This document shows positions 54,685 through 62,860 of a DNA stretch of 64,000 bases, piece by piece. The notes below the pieces were generated by a model. That model did not search any database, had not been told where the DNA came from, and saw only the letters and a list, made by a program, of their open reading frames with translations. Source of the DNA: an uncultured Caulobacteraceae bacterium (GTDB taxonomy: Bacteria; Pseudomonadota; Alphaproteobacteria; Caulobacterales; Caulobacteraceae). How positions within the stretch are numbered: the first letter of the stretch is position 1; each line of letters starts with the position of its first letter. The position numbers and the translations under genes are program-made. The stretch is taken from positions 186,001 to 250,000 of the forward strand of contig CAKZPF010000006.1 of the NCBI GenBank assembly GCA_937138625.1, read 5' to 3'.

Positions 54685-55638
54685 ATGGGCAGTGGTGGAC
54701 AGAGTGTCGGGGCGCAAGGGGCAGGTGAGGCCGTGTATCTAGAGGGGTATCGAGAACCTGATATTCCCCGTCGTGGCGGTGTGCCTGCGCAGGGTGACCC
54801 TATTGATCTTCTGACGGCAGAGGATGATTTTGCTAGGTTATTTAAGCGCGCGACTTTTGATCATGGTGTGAAGCAGGAATATACCTATAATCATTTGGAA
54901 GAAAAATACGAACAAGGGTATATTGAATCCGGCGATAACCGTGATCGGTATACACTTCCAACCATTCATAAATTTATTAGAGATGCAGACCTTTATGGCT
55001 CGGTGGACGAAATCGGGCAGTATTCAAAAGACGATGTGGGTTTGTATGCCTTGCACCAGATCGGAGAAGAGCACGCAGCCAGCCAAGACTGGATCCAGTC
55101 GATGACTGAAACGGTTGGGGACAAGATCGAAGCCCTGCAAGATAAAATCAATAATTATAGCAGAATAATCAGTGAGTTAAAAAAGGAAATAAAAAACGGG
55201 GGGGACAAGATTGAGCTGGGCAGGCTTATTCAAGGCCTTCTAGATAGGCAGGTGCAGTACGGTGGGCTAATCACTCTCCTAAAAACCAACCTGCCCATCG
55301 AGATCACCAAGCGCGAGAACGTGGCCGAGACCCGTATTCAGTTCTACGAGGCCATGGCCGAGGCCAGCTTTGACGGGGAAGAGGTTCGCCTTGAGCGCAA
55401 AGGGCGTGGCGAGGCCTTTGGCGGGTCTTTTTCGGAAAAGGGTGTGGGGGCGTTCTGGAGTGCTGATACATACCAGCAGCTTTACAACCCCACGGCGATG
55501 AATGTGGTCAGAACCCCAAACCCCGATGACCAGCCCAACGATTGCGAGTGTAACCTCGATCCCATCATTAAACGCTTCGAGGACGTACAAGCTAACTACC
55601 GCGAGCCTACGCTCGAGGATCTGATGGGCACCGATTAG
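54685..55638 (+). CDS. Unrecognised, AT-rich orphan gene with coiled-coil region
   Basis: No family was recognised. The 317-residue protein has no signal peptide; it opens with a Gly-rich stretch (MGSGGQSVGAQGAGEA), has a helical, charged middle (~145-200: VGDKIEALQDKINNYSR; ISELKKEIKNG) suggestive of a coiled coil, and a C-terminal CECNLDPIIKRFEDVQANYRE. Base composition of the first two thirds is clearly more AT-rich than its neighbours, with A-runs, a sign of recent acquisition; the last third is GC-rich like the host. GGAG lies 8 nt before the ATG. It lies between comM and gshB, normally adjacent, on the opposite strand. Confidence 0.78.
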   Translation: MGSGGQSVGAQGAGEAVYLEGYREPDIPRRGGVPAQGDPIDLLTAEDDFARLFKRATFDHGVKQEYTYNHLEEKYEQGYIESGDNRDRYTLPTIHKFIRDADLYGSVDEIGQYSKDDVGLYALHQIGEEHAASQDWIQSMTETVGDKIEALQDKINNYSRIISELKKEIKNGGDKIELGRLIQGLLDRQVQYGGLITLLKTNLPIEITKRENVAETRIQFYEAMAEASFDGEEVRLERKGRGEAFGGSFSEKGVGAFWSADTYQQLYNPTAMNVVRTPNPDDQPNDCECNLDPIIKRFEDVQANYREPTLEDLMGTD

Positions 55639-56561
55639 GATCCCTCAATCACATCCCAGCATTTGGCCAGGGCGTTGGGTCCGCCCAAATCGCGAATGAC
55701 CACGGGGCCGGTGGGCGAGGTGACATTGATCTCGGTCAAATAGGGGCCAATGACGTCAATGCCCACCAACATGAGGCCGCGACCTTGCAATTCTGGCCTT
55801 AGGCGCGCGCAAATCTCCCGGTCATGGGCACTGAGCTCGGCCAGTTCGCCGCGCCCCCCAACAGCGAGGTTCGAGCGCACGTGCCCCGCCGCGGGCACCC
55901 GGTTCAGCACCCCACAGGGCTCGCCATTTACCAGCACGATGCGTTTGTCCCCGCCCGCGACCTCGGGCAAAAAGGCCTGGGCAATCAGGGGCTCGCGATC
56001 ACGGGCCAACAGCATCTCGAGCACGCTGTCGAAGTTGCTATCGCCGGCGCGCAACAAGAACACACCCCCGCCACCCCAACCATAGAGCGGTTTTAGCACC
56101 ACGTCCGTGTGACGCGCGCGAAAGTCAGCCAGGGCCTCGGGGTCGCGGGAGATCAAGGTGGGCGGCATCAGATCAGCAAATTGAGTAACAAACAGCTTTT
56201 CAGGGCAATTGCGCACTTCGGTGGGGTTGTTGACCACGCGTGTGCTGGGGGGCAATTGTTCGAGCATATAGGTGGTGCTGAGATAGGCCATGTCAAAGGG
56301 CGGGTCTTGGCGCAGCCAAACCACGTCAAAATCTGCCAGATCCCGCACGGCGGCTTCGCCTTCCCCCAGCCGATCTGGTCCGAGCACCACCGGTTGCATA
56401 CGGGCAAAGATGCGGGTGCCGTCTTGCGATAGGGCTTCGGGGGGGTAGTGCCACACCTCATGTCCGCGTCTTACGGCCTCGGTGATCAGGCCATAGGTGG
56501 TGTCGGTTTTCGGATTGACACCCATCAACGGGTCCATTTGCACGGCTACACGAAGGGTCAT
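55635..56561 (-). CDS. gshB: Glutathione synthetase
   Basis: GshB joins gamma-glutamylcysteine and glycine to glutathione. The 308-residue ATP-grasp protein has RVAVQMDPLMGVNPKTDTTYGLI at the start, RQDPPFDMAYLSTTYMLE, NNPTEVRNCPEKLFVTQF, the glycine-rich loop PLYGWGGGGVFLLRAGD near residue 155, and INVTSPTGPVVIRDLGG near the end. AAGG is 8 nt before the ATG. Its 3' end overlaps the orphan gene by 4 bases, convergent. Confidence 0.96.
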   Translation of the reverse strand: MTLRVAVQMDPLMGVNPKTDTTYGLITEAVRRGHEVWHYPPEALSQDGTRIFARMQPVVLGPDRLGEGEAAVRDLADFDVVWLRQDPPFDMAYLSTTYMLEQLPPSTRVVNNPTEVRNCPEKLFVTQFADLMPPTLISRDPEALADFRARHTDVVLKPLYGWGGGGVFLLRAGDSNFDSVLEMLLARDREPLIAQAFLPEVAGGDKRIVLVNGEPCGVLNRVPAAGHVRSNLAVGGRGELAELSAHDREICARLRPELQGRGLMLVGIDVIGPYLTEINVTSPTGPVVIRDLGGPNALAKCWDVIEGS

Positions 56562-56606
56562 GGTTGAGGCCTTGTGGGGTTGGGGTGGCAAGGTTTAACG
56601 CTGACC

Positions 56607-57158
56607 TCAGTAGGGTTTGACATCCGCCAGCACCACCACCCGCTGGACACCGCGCACCCGGGCCAAAATTTCTGCGGCACGGCCCAGCTCTTCGCGGGTG
56701 CGCGCCCGGCCCAGCAGATACACAACCCCGTCATAGACCTCAATGGCGAAATTGATCGAGCGCACATAGGCATCACCCGTCAAGGCCGCCCGCGCCTGAC
56801 CCGCGAGCCAACTGTCCATGGGCCGGGATGCGGCGGTGGTGCTGATCTCCAGGGCGTTTTCAATGCGGCGGGAATGGGTACGATCATAGGCGATTTTTTC
56901 GGCTACCTTTTTGGCCTCGGGCGTGGCCACGGCGCCCACCAAAAGCACCGTGCCCTCGGCGGCGCGCACGCGCACAAAAGAAAAGTCATGCTCGCGGTCA
57001 AGGGCCAAACCATTGCGCACGGCCTGGCCCGCCGAGATATCGGTCACGCCTTCTTCCACCGGCCGATCTTGGGCGGCCAAGACGCCACCGGTGCCCGCCA
57101 CGGCCAAACAGCCCGAAAGCGGGATCAACAGAAGCAAAACCAAAAACCGGGTGATCAT
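56607..57158 (-). CDS. BON-domain lipoprotein
   Basis: A 183-residue outer-membrane or periplasmic lipoprotein: signal LVLLLLIPLSGC with the lipobox LSGC at Cys17, then two BON domains (SFVRVRAAEGTVLLVGAVATPE near residue 62; INFAIEVYDGVVYLLGRARTREELGRAAEI near residue 133). This is the DolP/OsmY-like class linked to envelope integrity. It precedes gshB and follows yraN, a conserved cluster in alphaproteobacteria. Confidence 0.92.
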   Translation of the reverse strand: MITRFLVLLLLIPLSGCLAVAGTGGVLAAQDRPVEEGVTDISAGQAVRNGLALDREHDFSFVRVRAAEGTVLLVGAVATPEAKKVAEKIAYDRTHSRRIENALEISTTAASRPMDSWLAGQARAALTGDAYVRSINFAIEVYDGVVYLLGRARTREELGRAAEILARVRGVQRVVVLADVKPY

Positions 57159-57223
57159 ACCGCCAGGCTATCGTGATCCGTGGGGTGGGGAAAGGTGTAT
57201 TTGCGGGGTGTATTTACGAGGCG

Positions 57224-57598
57224 CTAAGGCCGCCAGGCATCCGCCAGGTGGTGGGGCAGGCGGCCGGGGCAACAGATAACGGCATCAAACCGCATATCCA
57301 AATCTGCATATTGGGGGTGTTGGGCCAAAAAGGCCTCGGCGGCGGCCAGGATACGGGCCTGCTGGTGGGGGGTGATGGCCTCGAGGCCATCGCTGTGCTG
57401 TTGGCGCGCTTTGACCTCGACAAAGATCAACAACCGTCCACGCCGGGCCACCAGGTCGATCTCGCCCACCGGGGTTTTTACCCGAGAGCCAAGAATCTTG
57501 AAGCCTTTCAGCCGCAAGGCGGTGGCGGCAGCCAGCTCGGCTTTGCGGCCTTTGGCCTCGGCGGCTTGGCGCTTGGCAGAGGGCGCAGGCTTAGCCAT
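57224..57598 (-). CDS. YraN-family putative endonuclease (UPF0102)
   Basis: A 124-residue protein of the UPF0102 family with the restriction-endonuclease-like core: KAELAAATALRLKGFKILGSRV, GEIDLVARRGRLLIFVEVKARQQ near residue 65 with the Asp and ExK of the nuclease motif, and ILAAAEAFLAQHPQYADLDMRFD. Its biological target is not established. The gene starts 8 bases inside the end of rsmI, a conserved coupling. Confidence 0.9.
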   Translation of the reverse strand: MAKPAPSAKRQAAEAKGRKAELAAATALRLKGFKILGSRVKTPVGEIDLVARRGRLLIFVEVKARQQHSDGLEAITPHQQARILAAAEAFLAQHPQYADLDMRFDAVICCPGRLPHHLADAWRP

Positions 57599-58460
57599 TT
57601 TTTAGCTCAACCGCCCGAGCATAGAGGTCACGTTTGGGGATGCCGGTGGCCTTGGCCACATGGGCCGCGGCGGCCGAGGGGGACATTTCGGCGAGTGCTG
57701 CATTCAGCGCGGCATCGATATCAACCTCAGGCGTTGTGGTGTCATCGGGTGGGCCGATCAGCACGACAATTTCCCCGCGCGGGCTCTCAGCCTCATAATG
57801 GGCAATGATCTCGGGCAGGGGGCCGCGCACGCAACTCTCATATAGCTTGGTCAACTCACGAGCCACCGCCGCGGGCCGGGGGCCAAAGACCGCTACCATA
57901 TCGCGCAAACTGTCCAACAGGCGGTGGGGACTTTCATAAAAGATCAGGGTCGCATCCGTCGTGACAAAGCGTTGCAAATGGCTGCACCGCGCGCCGGATT
58001 TGGCGGGGGGGAAGCCTGCAAACACAAAGGGCTCAGGCGGCAGGCTCGATACCGACAAAGCGCTCAGCACCGCGCTCGGACCCGGGATGGGGATGACGGG
58101 GTGGGCGGCCTCAAGGGCTGCGGTGACCAATTTATACCCAGGATCGGAAACCAGGGGCGTGCCCGCGTCGGAAATCAAGGCCAGCGCTTGGCCCCCTTCC
58201 AGGGCCGCCAGCACTTGATCGCGCACGCGGGCGGCGTTGTGCTCGTGGTAAGGCTTCATGGGCGTGCTGATGCCGTAATGTTTCAACAGCTTGCCGCTGG
58301 TGCGGGTGTCCTCGGCCAAGATCAGGTCGGCGCTGCGCAAAACCCGCAAGGCTCGCAGGGTGATATCCTCGAGATTGCCAATGGGGGTCGCAACAAGGTA
58401 TAGCCCTGGCGACAGCGGGGGTGTTTGCATGTCCGCAACAGAAACATCAGGAGTGACCAT
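57591..58460 (-). CDS. rsmI: 16S rRNA (cytidine-2'-O)-methyltransferase RsmI
   Basis: RsmI methylates the 2'-O of C1402 of 16S rRNA. The protein has GLYLVATPIGNLEDITLRALRVL at the start, LAEDTRTSGKLLKHYGI, ISDAGTPLVSDPGYKLVTAA, IPIPGPSAVLSALSVSSLPPEPFVFAGFPP and ESPHRLLDSL, the full tetrapyrrole-methylase-like pattern. The start is uncertain: ATG 58460 shares the bases CATG with the divergent LpoA-like gene; ATG 58430 would shorten it by 10 residues. Its 3' end overlaps yraN by 8 bases. Confidence 0.94.
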   Translation of the reverse strand: MVTPDVSVADMQTPPLSPGLYLVATPIGNLEDITLRALRVLRSADLILAEDTRTSGKLLKHYGISTPMKPYHEHNAARVRDQVLAALEGGQALALISDAGTPLVSDPGYKLVTAALEAAHPVIPIPGPSAVLSALSVSSLPPEPFVFAGFPPAKSGARCSHLQRFVTTDATLIFYESPHRLLDSLRDMVAVFGPRPAAVARELTKLYESCVRGPLPEIIAHYEAESPRGEIVVLIGPPDDTTTPEVDIDAALNAALAEMSPSAAAAHVAKATGIPKRDLYARAVELKNG

Positions 58461-59817
58461 GATTTCGACACTTTCACGGACAAGGGCCTGGGCTGTCCAG
58501 TGCTTTCTCCTGGTGGCCATGATTTTTACTCTTGTGGCCGGGGCAGCGCGGGCCGAGGCCACACGCGTCGGCCTCGTGTTGCCCTTGTCGGCACAAACGG
58601 TGGCGTTGAAAACCGAGGCGCGCGGGCTTTATGACGCGGCGCTGTTGGCCACCTTTGATGCGGCGGACGTGGAGCTGGTGTTGGTGCCCAAAGACAGCGG
58701 CACCGATGACGCCACGGCGCAGCGGGCGCGGGCGCAGCTGCAAGGCCAGGTGGACATGATTGTCGGGCCGTTGTTTTCCACCCAAACCACCGAATTTATC
58801 GATCTGGCCGTACCCATCCTGAGCCTGTCCAACAACCGCCGTTTGGCGGCCCCTGGTGTGTATCCGCTGGGTGTCGCCCCCGAAGATGAAGTGACGCGCT
58901 TGATGCAACACGCCTGTGCCTTGGGCTGGCGACGGGTGATGATGTTCGCGCCCAAGGGCGATCTGTTTGATCGCCTGGAGCCCAGTGCCGTGGCGGGGGC
59001 CGATGCCTGTCCGGGGGCGGCGTTGATGGCGGTGACCTTCAGTGACACGGAAAACGGCATCAAAAATAGCGCCGAGACCTTGGCGAAGATGCAGTCTGCC
59101 TTTGATGCGGTTCTTTTGCCTGTGGGCGGGGCCCAAGGCCGTGCTGTCATCCAAAGCTTGCGGGCGGCGGGGATGTCGCCCGAGGATCTGCCAATGATGG
59201 CGTTGTCGAGTGTACGAGATGGCCACCCTCATCCCGCCCTGAGGGGAGTGGTGATCGCGGGACCGAACCCTCAAGACCGTCAGGCCTTTGAGCGTCGGTT
59301 CTTGCGCGCCTTTGGTCGCCCGCCCACCCGGTTGTCGGGGCTGAGTTATGATGCGGTGATGGTGGCGGCGCACCTCAGCCGCCGCCAGGACCCCGAGGCC
59401 TTGTTCACCCCCGGTGGCTTTGCCGGGGCCGATGGGCGCTTTCGTATCAATCGCGATGGGCGGGTGACGCGGCGTTTGGCGGTGCTGGCCAATGGGCCAC
59501 AAGGCTGGACCCTGCAGGCGGGCACCACGACACCGCCGCCGGTTGCAGACCCGAACCCTGCGCCTGCGCCCGTGCCTACGCCCGAGGTGCGCATGGCCCC
59601 CATCCCCGATGCCGCTGAAACGCCCATGCCGCCCCGCGCCCCGCAGCCGGGCCATGACTCACAGCCAGGTCTAAGCCGTCAGCCGCAGCAGAACATGATC
59701 CAACAGCCGCCGGCCCCGGCCCGTCAGGCGCAAACGCCCCCCGAGCCGGCTGTCGCCGAGCCCGCGGCCACGCCCGAGGGTGAAGAGATCTCCATCGACG
59801 AGACCTTCTTCCGCTAA
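58459..59817 (+). CDS. Penicillin-binding protein activator LpoA-like periplasmic protein
   Basis: A periplasmic type-I binding-fold protein related to the C-terminal domain of LpoA (an activator of PBP1A) and to leucine/isoleucine/valine-binding proteins. Signal peptide AVQCFLLVAMIFTLVAGAARA, then RVGLVLPLSAQTVALKTEARGLYDAALLATFD, VDMIVGPLFSTQTTEF and a SGLSYDAVMVAAHLSR segment. After ~345 comes a Pro/Ala-rich tail ending EEISIDETFFR. The tail overlaps the hemW 3' end for 147 bases on the other strand. AGGAG is 6 nt before the ATG. Lies opposite rsmI-yraN, as YraM/LpoA does in E. coli. Confidence 0.9.
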   Translation: MISTLSRTRAWAVQCFLLVAMIFTLVAGAARAEATRVGLVLPLSAQTVALKTEARGLYDAALLATFDAADVELVLVPKDSGTDDATAQRARAQLQGQVDMIVGPLFSTQTTEFIDLAVPILSLSNNRRLAAPGVYPLGVAPEDEVTRLMQHACALGWRRVMMFAPKGDLFDRLEPSAVAGADACPGAALMAVTFSDTENGIKNSAETLAKMQSAFDAVLLPVGGAQGRAVIQSLRAAGMSPEDLPMMALSSVRDGHPHPALRGVVIAGPNPQDRQAFERRFLRAFGRPPTRLSGLSYDAVMVAAHLSRRQDPEALFTPGGFAGADGRFRINRDGRVTRRLAVLANGPQGWTLQAGTTTPPPVADPNPAPAPVPTPEVRMAPIPDAAETPMPPRAPQPGHDSQPGLSRQPQQNMIQQPPAPARQAQTPPEPAVAEPAATPEGEEISIDETFFR

Positions 59818-60846
59818 TTGTCTCAGCGTTTTGGGGTCTATCGCGAGGGCGTGCAGGCGTGCGGCCTCGACGCCTTCGTCTAGGCGCAAACCCATAATCA
59901 GGGCTTCGAGCGCTTGGTCGGTGTCCGATAAGGGGTCTGGCGGTTTTGAGCCTGTGCCGGTGGTGCTCACGGCCTCGACATAGGGTTTGGGTTGCAGATG
60001 GGTCTCGGTGGCCAAACGCTGACCATCAAGGGTCAAGCGTCCATGAGCCCCGGGGCCAAGGCCAAGCCAATCATCAGATTGCCAATAGAGCCGGTTGTGG
60101 CGGCTTTGGGCGGCAGGGTGGCGGGCGAAATTCGAGACCTCATAATGGGTAAAACCCGCCCCCCTTAGGGTGTCGACGGTGATGTCATACAGGGTGCTGG
60201 CGGTCTCATCATCAGGGGGGATCAAATCGCCACGGTCTTGTTGACGCGCGAAGGCGGTGCCGGGCTCGATGGTCAGGCCATAAACCGAAAGATGATCGAG
60301 ATCATACCGAAGTATGTCCTGAAGTTCGGCGTGCCATTGCGTCGGCGTTTGGCCTTCACGGGCGGTGATCAGATCCACCGACACCCGCGGGAACAACACC
60401 AAAGCATCTTCGAGCGCCGCCAAACCCTGTCGCACGCCGTGATCGCGGCCTAAGCGCTTCAGATCCGGATCATTTAGCGCTTGCAGGCCCAGGGACAGAC
60501 GCTCGATGCCCGCCTGGCGGATCTCGGCCAGGCTTTGGTGGTCGGTGGGATTGGCCTCGAGGCCGATTTCCAGATTGTCGAGCGGAGGAAACAGGGCGCA
60601 GACCTGGTCGATCATCTTGGCCAAGGTGGTTGGCGGCAACAAGGACGGCGTGCCGCCGCCGAAATGCAAACTCGTCAGGGGGCGTGGCCCCAGCCGCTGT
60701 CGCCAATGGTGCAGATCCGCCAAAATGGCGTCCGCCAAGGCCTGATCATCGCCACGGGCCTTATAAACATTGAAATCGCAATAGGGGCAGATGCGCCGAC
60801 AATAGGGCCAGTGGATGTAAACCCCGAAAGCGGGCATGTCTGCCAT
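59671..60846 (-). CDS. hemW: HemW, radical-SAM heme chaperone
   Basis: HemW, formerly called oxygen-independent coproporphyrinogen oxidase-like, binds heme and inserts it into respiratory proteins. In 391 residues: VYIHWPYCRRICPYCDFNVY with the Cys-x3-Cys-x2-Cys motif near residue 15, SLHFGGGTPSLLPPTTLAKMI, IGLEANPTDHQSLAEIRQAGIERLSLGLQALND, and the HemW C-terminal domain ending LRLTGRGRRLLDHVLLRL. The genuine C-terminus lies in the overlap with the LpoA-like gene. It follows rdgB by 3 bases, same strand. Confidence 0.95.
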   Translation of the reverse strand: MADMPAFGVYIHWPYCRRICPYCDFNVYKARGDDQALADAILADLHHWRQRLGPRPLTSLHFGGGTPSLLPPTTLAKMIDQVCALFPPLDNLEIGLEANPTDHQSLAEIRQAGIERLSLGLQALNDPDLKRLGRDHGVRQGLAALEDALVLFPRVSVDLITAREGQTPTQWHAELQDILRYDLDHLSVYGLTIEPGTAFARQQDRGDLIPPDDETASTLYDITVDTLRGAGFTHYEVSNFARHPAAQSRHNRLYWQSDDWLGLGPGAHGRLTLDGQRLATETHLQPKPYVEAVSTTGTGSKPPDPLSDTDQALEALIMGLRLDEGVEAARLHALAIDPKTLRQLAEEGLVDGDLFTLGRGRGLGDSRLGGRLRLTGRGRRLLDHVLLRLTA

Positions 60847-60849
60847 GCG

Positions 60850-61434
60850 CTAGGCCCCCAACAGGGTCTTCAGCTGGCGGAAGGCATCGGCGCGGTGGCT
60901 GATGGCGTGTTTGTGGTCGGGCGCCAGCTCGCCAAAGGTCTGGTCATAACCATCCGGCGTGAACACCGGGTCATAGCCAAAACCATTTTCGCCCCGCGGT
61001 GGCCAGGTGAAGGTGCCGTCTACGCGCCCCTCGACCACATGTTCACGACCATCGGGATAAACAAGCGCCAGGGCGCAGATGAAATGGGCGGCGCGGTTGT
61101 CGGTGTTTTGGCTTGTCCAAGCGCTGTGCACCTTGTCCATGGCCAATTTGAAGTCCTTGTCCGGTCCTGCCCAGCGGGCGGACAACACGCCGGGGTCCCC
61201 CCCAAGGGCTGTCAGGCAAAAGCCGCTGTCATCGGCGAGCGCGGGCAGGTTGGCGGCGTGGGCGGCGGCGCGGGCTTTGATCAGGGCGTTGCCCGTAAAG
61301 GTGTTTTCGGTTTCGTCGGGCTCGGGCAGGCCCAGGCTGCCAGCGGTGATGACCTCTTGCACCATGCCCCTTAATAGGTACGCGATTTCACGGGCCTTGC
61401 CCGGGTTATGGGTGGCGATCACAAGTTTATCCAT
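60850..61434 (-). CDS. rdgB: dITP/XTP pyrophosphatase (Ham1/RdgB)
   Basis: RdgB removes non-canonical purine nucleotides (dITP, XTP) from the pool. The 194-residue protein has LVIATHNPGKAREI at the N-terminus, TFTGNALIKARAAA, ADDSGFCLTALGGDPGVLSARWAG and FGYDPVFTPDGYDQTFGEL, then KHAISHRADAFRQL, all family motifs. The ATG at 61434 has GAGG at 6-nt spacing; an in-frame ATG at 61449 would share one base with the methyltransferase stop. hemW follows directly, a conserved pair. Confidence 0.95.
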   Translation of the reverse strand: MDKLVIATHNPGKAREIAYLLRGMVQEVITAGSLGLPEPDETENTFTGNALIKARAAAHAANLPALADDSGFCLTALGGDPGVLSARWAGPDKDFKLAMDKVHSAWTSQNTDNRAAHFICALALVYPDGREHVVEGRVDGTFTWPPRGENGFGYDPVFTPDGYDQTFGELAPDHKHAISHRADAFRQLKTLLGA

Positions 61435-61448
61435 GGGCGTCCTCGTCA

Positions 61449-62123
61449 TCAGGCCTTCACCACCAGCGACACCCCATCGCCGATGCTGGCCAGGGTGTGG
61501 TGCACACGGGGGTCTTGGTGGATGTGGTGGGCCAGGGTGCGCAGGGCCACGGTTTCGGGGTCGGTGATGGTCTCGTCGGCCACCTGGCCTGACCACAACA
61601 TGTTGTCCAGCATCATCAACCCACCAGGGCGCAATAGCGTCAGCCCGTGTTCGTAATAGGTTTGATAGGTTTCCTTGTCGGCATCAATAAAGATCAGATC
61701 CACCTGACCGCTCAGGCCATCATCCTGCAATGCCGGCAAGGTCTCTTCGGCCGGTCCTTGGCGGGGGCTGATCAAATGGTCAACTTTGGCCTCTTGCCAA
61801 TAGTCTTGGGCTTGGCGCAGATATTTATCCGACAGGTCACAGGCATAAAGCTGGCCTTTGTCATCGTGTATTTCCTTCAGGACCAGGGCCATGGCCAGAG
61901 CCGAATAGCCGGTAAAGGTGCCGACCTCGACAATAGTTTTCGCCCCCATCAGCCGCACCATCAGCTGCATAAAGGCCCCTTGCTCGGGGCTGATTTGCAT
62001 GCGGGCACGGGTGCCCATGGCGTTGGTATCCTGGCGGCAGCGCTGCAGTTCGGGGTGTTCGCGCACGCCCAGGCGCTGCACATAGCCAAGAACATCATCA
62101 GACAGCATAAAGGATCGCGACAT
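61449..62123 (-). CDS. SAM-dependent O-methyltransferase (caffeoyl-CoA type)
   Basis: Class I methyltransferase of the caffeoyl-CoA/catechol O-methyltransferase family. The 224-residue protein has the N-terminal QISPEQGAFMQLMVRLMGAKTIVEVGTFTGYSALAMALVL (SAM motif I), YACDLSDKYLRQAQDYWQEA, LIFIDADKETYQTYYEHGLTLLRPGG with metal-binding Asp, and LMMLDNMLWSGQV. The substrate cannot be inferred. It lies between rdgB and the ccm genes in the same direction. Confidence 0.9.
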   Translation of the reverse strand: MSRSFMLSDDVLGYVQRLGVREHPELQRCRQDTNAMGTRARMQISPEQGAFMQLMVRLMGAKTIVEVGTFTGYSALAMALVLKEIHDDKGQLYACDLSDKYLRQAQDYWQEAKVDHLISPRQGPAEETLPALQDDGLSGQVDLIFIDADKETYQTYYEHGLTLLRPGGLMMLDNMLWSGQVADETITDPETVALRTLAHHIHQDPRVHHTLASIGDGVSLVVKA

Positions 62124-62198
62124 AAGACCTCCGGTGGTTGTCCCCTGGGGTGGCAGTCTGGCGGGGAAAGGTCAAGGCTGGTGACGACGCGGGGAGGT

Positions 62199-62711
62199 CT
62201 AGTTCTGCAAGGCGGGCAGGATGCGCTGACGATACAGGTCTTCGTCAATAATGCCGACAATGTGAAAGCGCACGATGCCGTGGCGATCCACCACAAAGGT
62301 TTCTGGCGCACCCGAGACCCCCAGCGACAAGGCCACCTCGCCTTTGGGATCAAGGCCCACAAGGCGGAAGGGATTGCCCTCGGTTTTCAACAGGCGGTCG
62401 GCTTGGCTCCAGGTGTCTTTGTACAGCAGGCCGTGGATGGCCAGACCATCCTTTTGAATCTGCATCAGGGTCGGGTGCTCGACACGACAGGGCGCACACC
62501 AACTGGCCCAAACGTTGAGCAAATAAGGGCCGCTGGCTTGGGCCAAATTGACCTCGGGGCCAGCGGGGCTCGGGGTCATCAAGGGTGGCAAGGTTTGTCC
62601 CAGCAGCGGGCTGTCGCGTAGGCGCGGATCCTTTTGCAGGCTGCTGATGCCAAACAGCCCCACCAGGGCCAGGATGGCCAAAACTGGCAAGAAGGCCCAC
62701 CAGCGTTTCAT
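62199..62711 (-). CDS. ccmG: CcmG/DsbE thiol-disulfide oxidoreductase
   Basis: Periplasmic thioredoxin-like protein that reduces apocytochrome c cysteines in cytochrome c maturation system I. The 170-residue protein has one N-terminal membrane anchor (WWAFLPVLAILALVGLF), then the redox motif NVWASWCAPCRVEHP near residue 81 and a GVSGAPETFVVDRHGIV cis-Pro loop. It overlaps ccmD by 4 bases and forms a ccmB-C-D-G run. Confidence 0.94.
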   Translation of the reverse strand: MKRWWAFLPVLAILALVGLFGISSLQKDPRLRDSPLLGQTLPPLMTPSPAGPEVNLAQASGPYLLNVWASWCAPCRVEHPTLMQIQKDGLAIHGLLYKDTWSQADRLLKTEGNPFRLVGLDPKGEVALSLGVSGAPETFVVDRHGIVRFHIVGIIDEDLYRQRILPALQN

Positions 62712-62860
62712 TGCTCTTGTGCCTTTGTATTGACCGCCCGTTGCGCCCGCCGATAGGCCCAGCGCGCCTGCAGCACCAGCCCCCCATAGACCACCACCAT
62801 GGCGACAAAGCACGGCCAGACAAAAGCGCCATAGCCCCCCATGCTAGGATCAAAGCTCAT
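62708..62860 (-). CDS. ccmD: Heme exporter protein CcmD
   Basis: A 50-residue single-pass membrane protein that helps release holo-CcmE from the CcmABC complex. MSFDPSMGGYGAFVWPCF precedes one membrane segment (FVAMVVVYGGLVLQA) and a basic cytoplasmic tail (RRAQRAVNTKAQEQ), the CcmD pattern. It overlaps ccmC by 4 bases (ATGA) and ccmG by 4 bases, so the four genes are translationally coupled. Confidence 0.88.
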   Translation of the reverse strand: MSFDPSMGGYGAFVWPCFVAMVVVYGGLVLQARWAYRRAQRAVNTKAQEQ

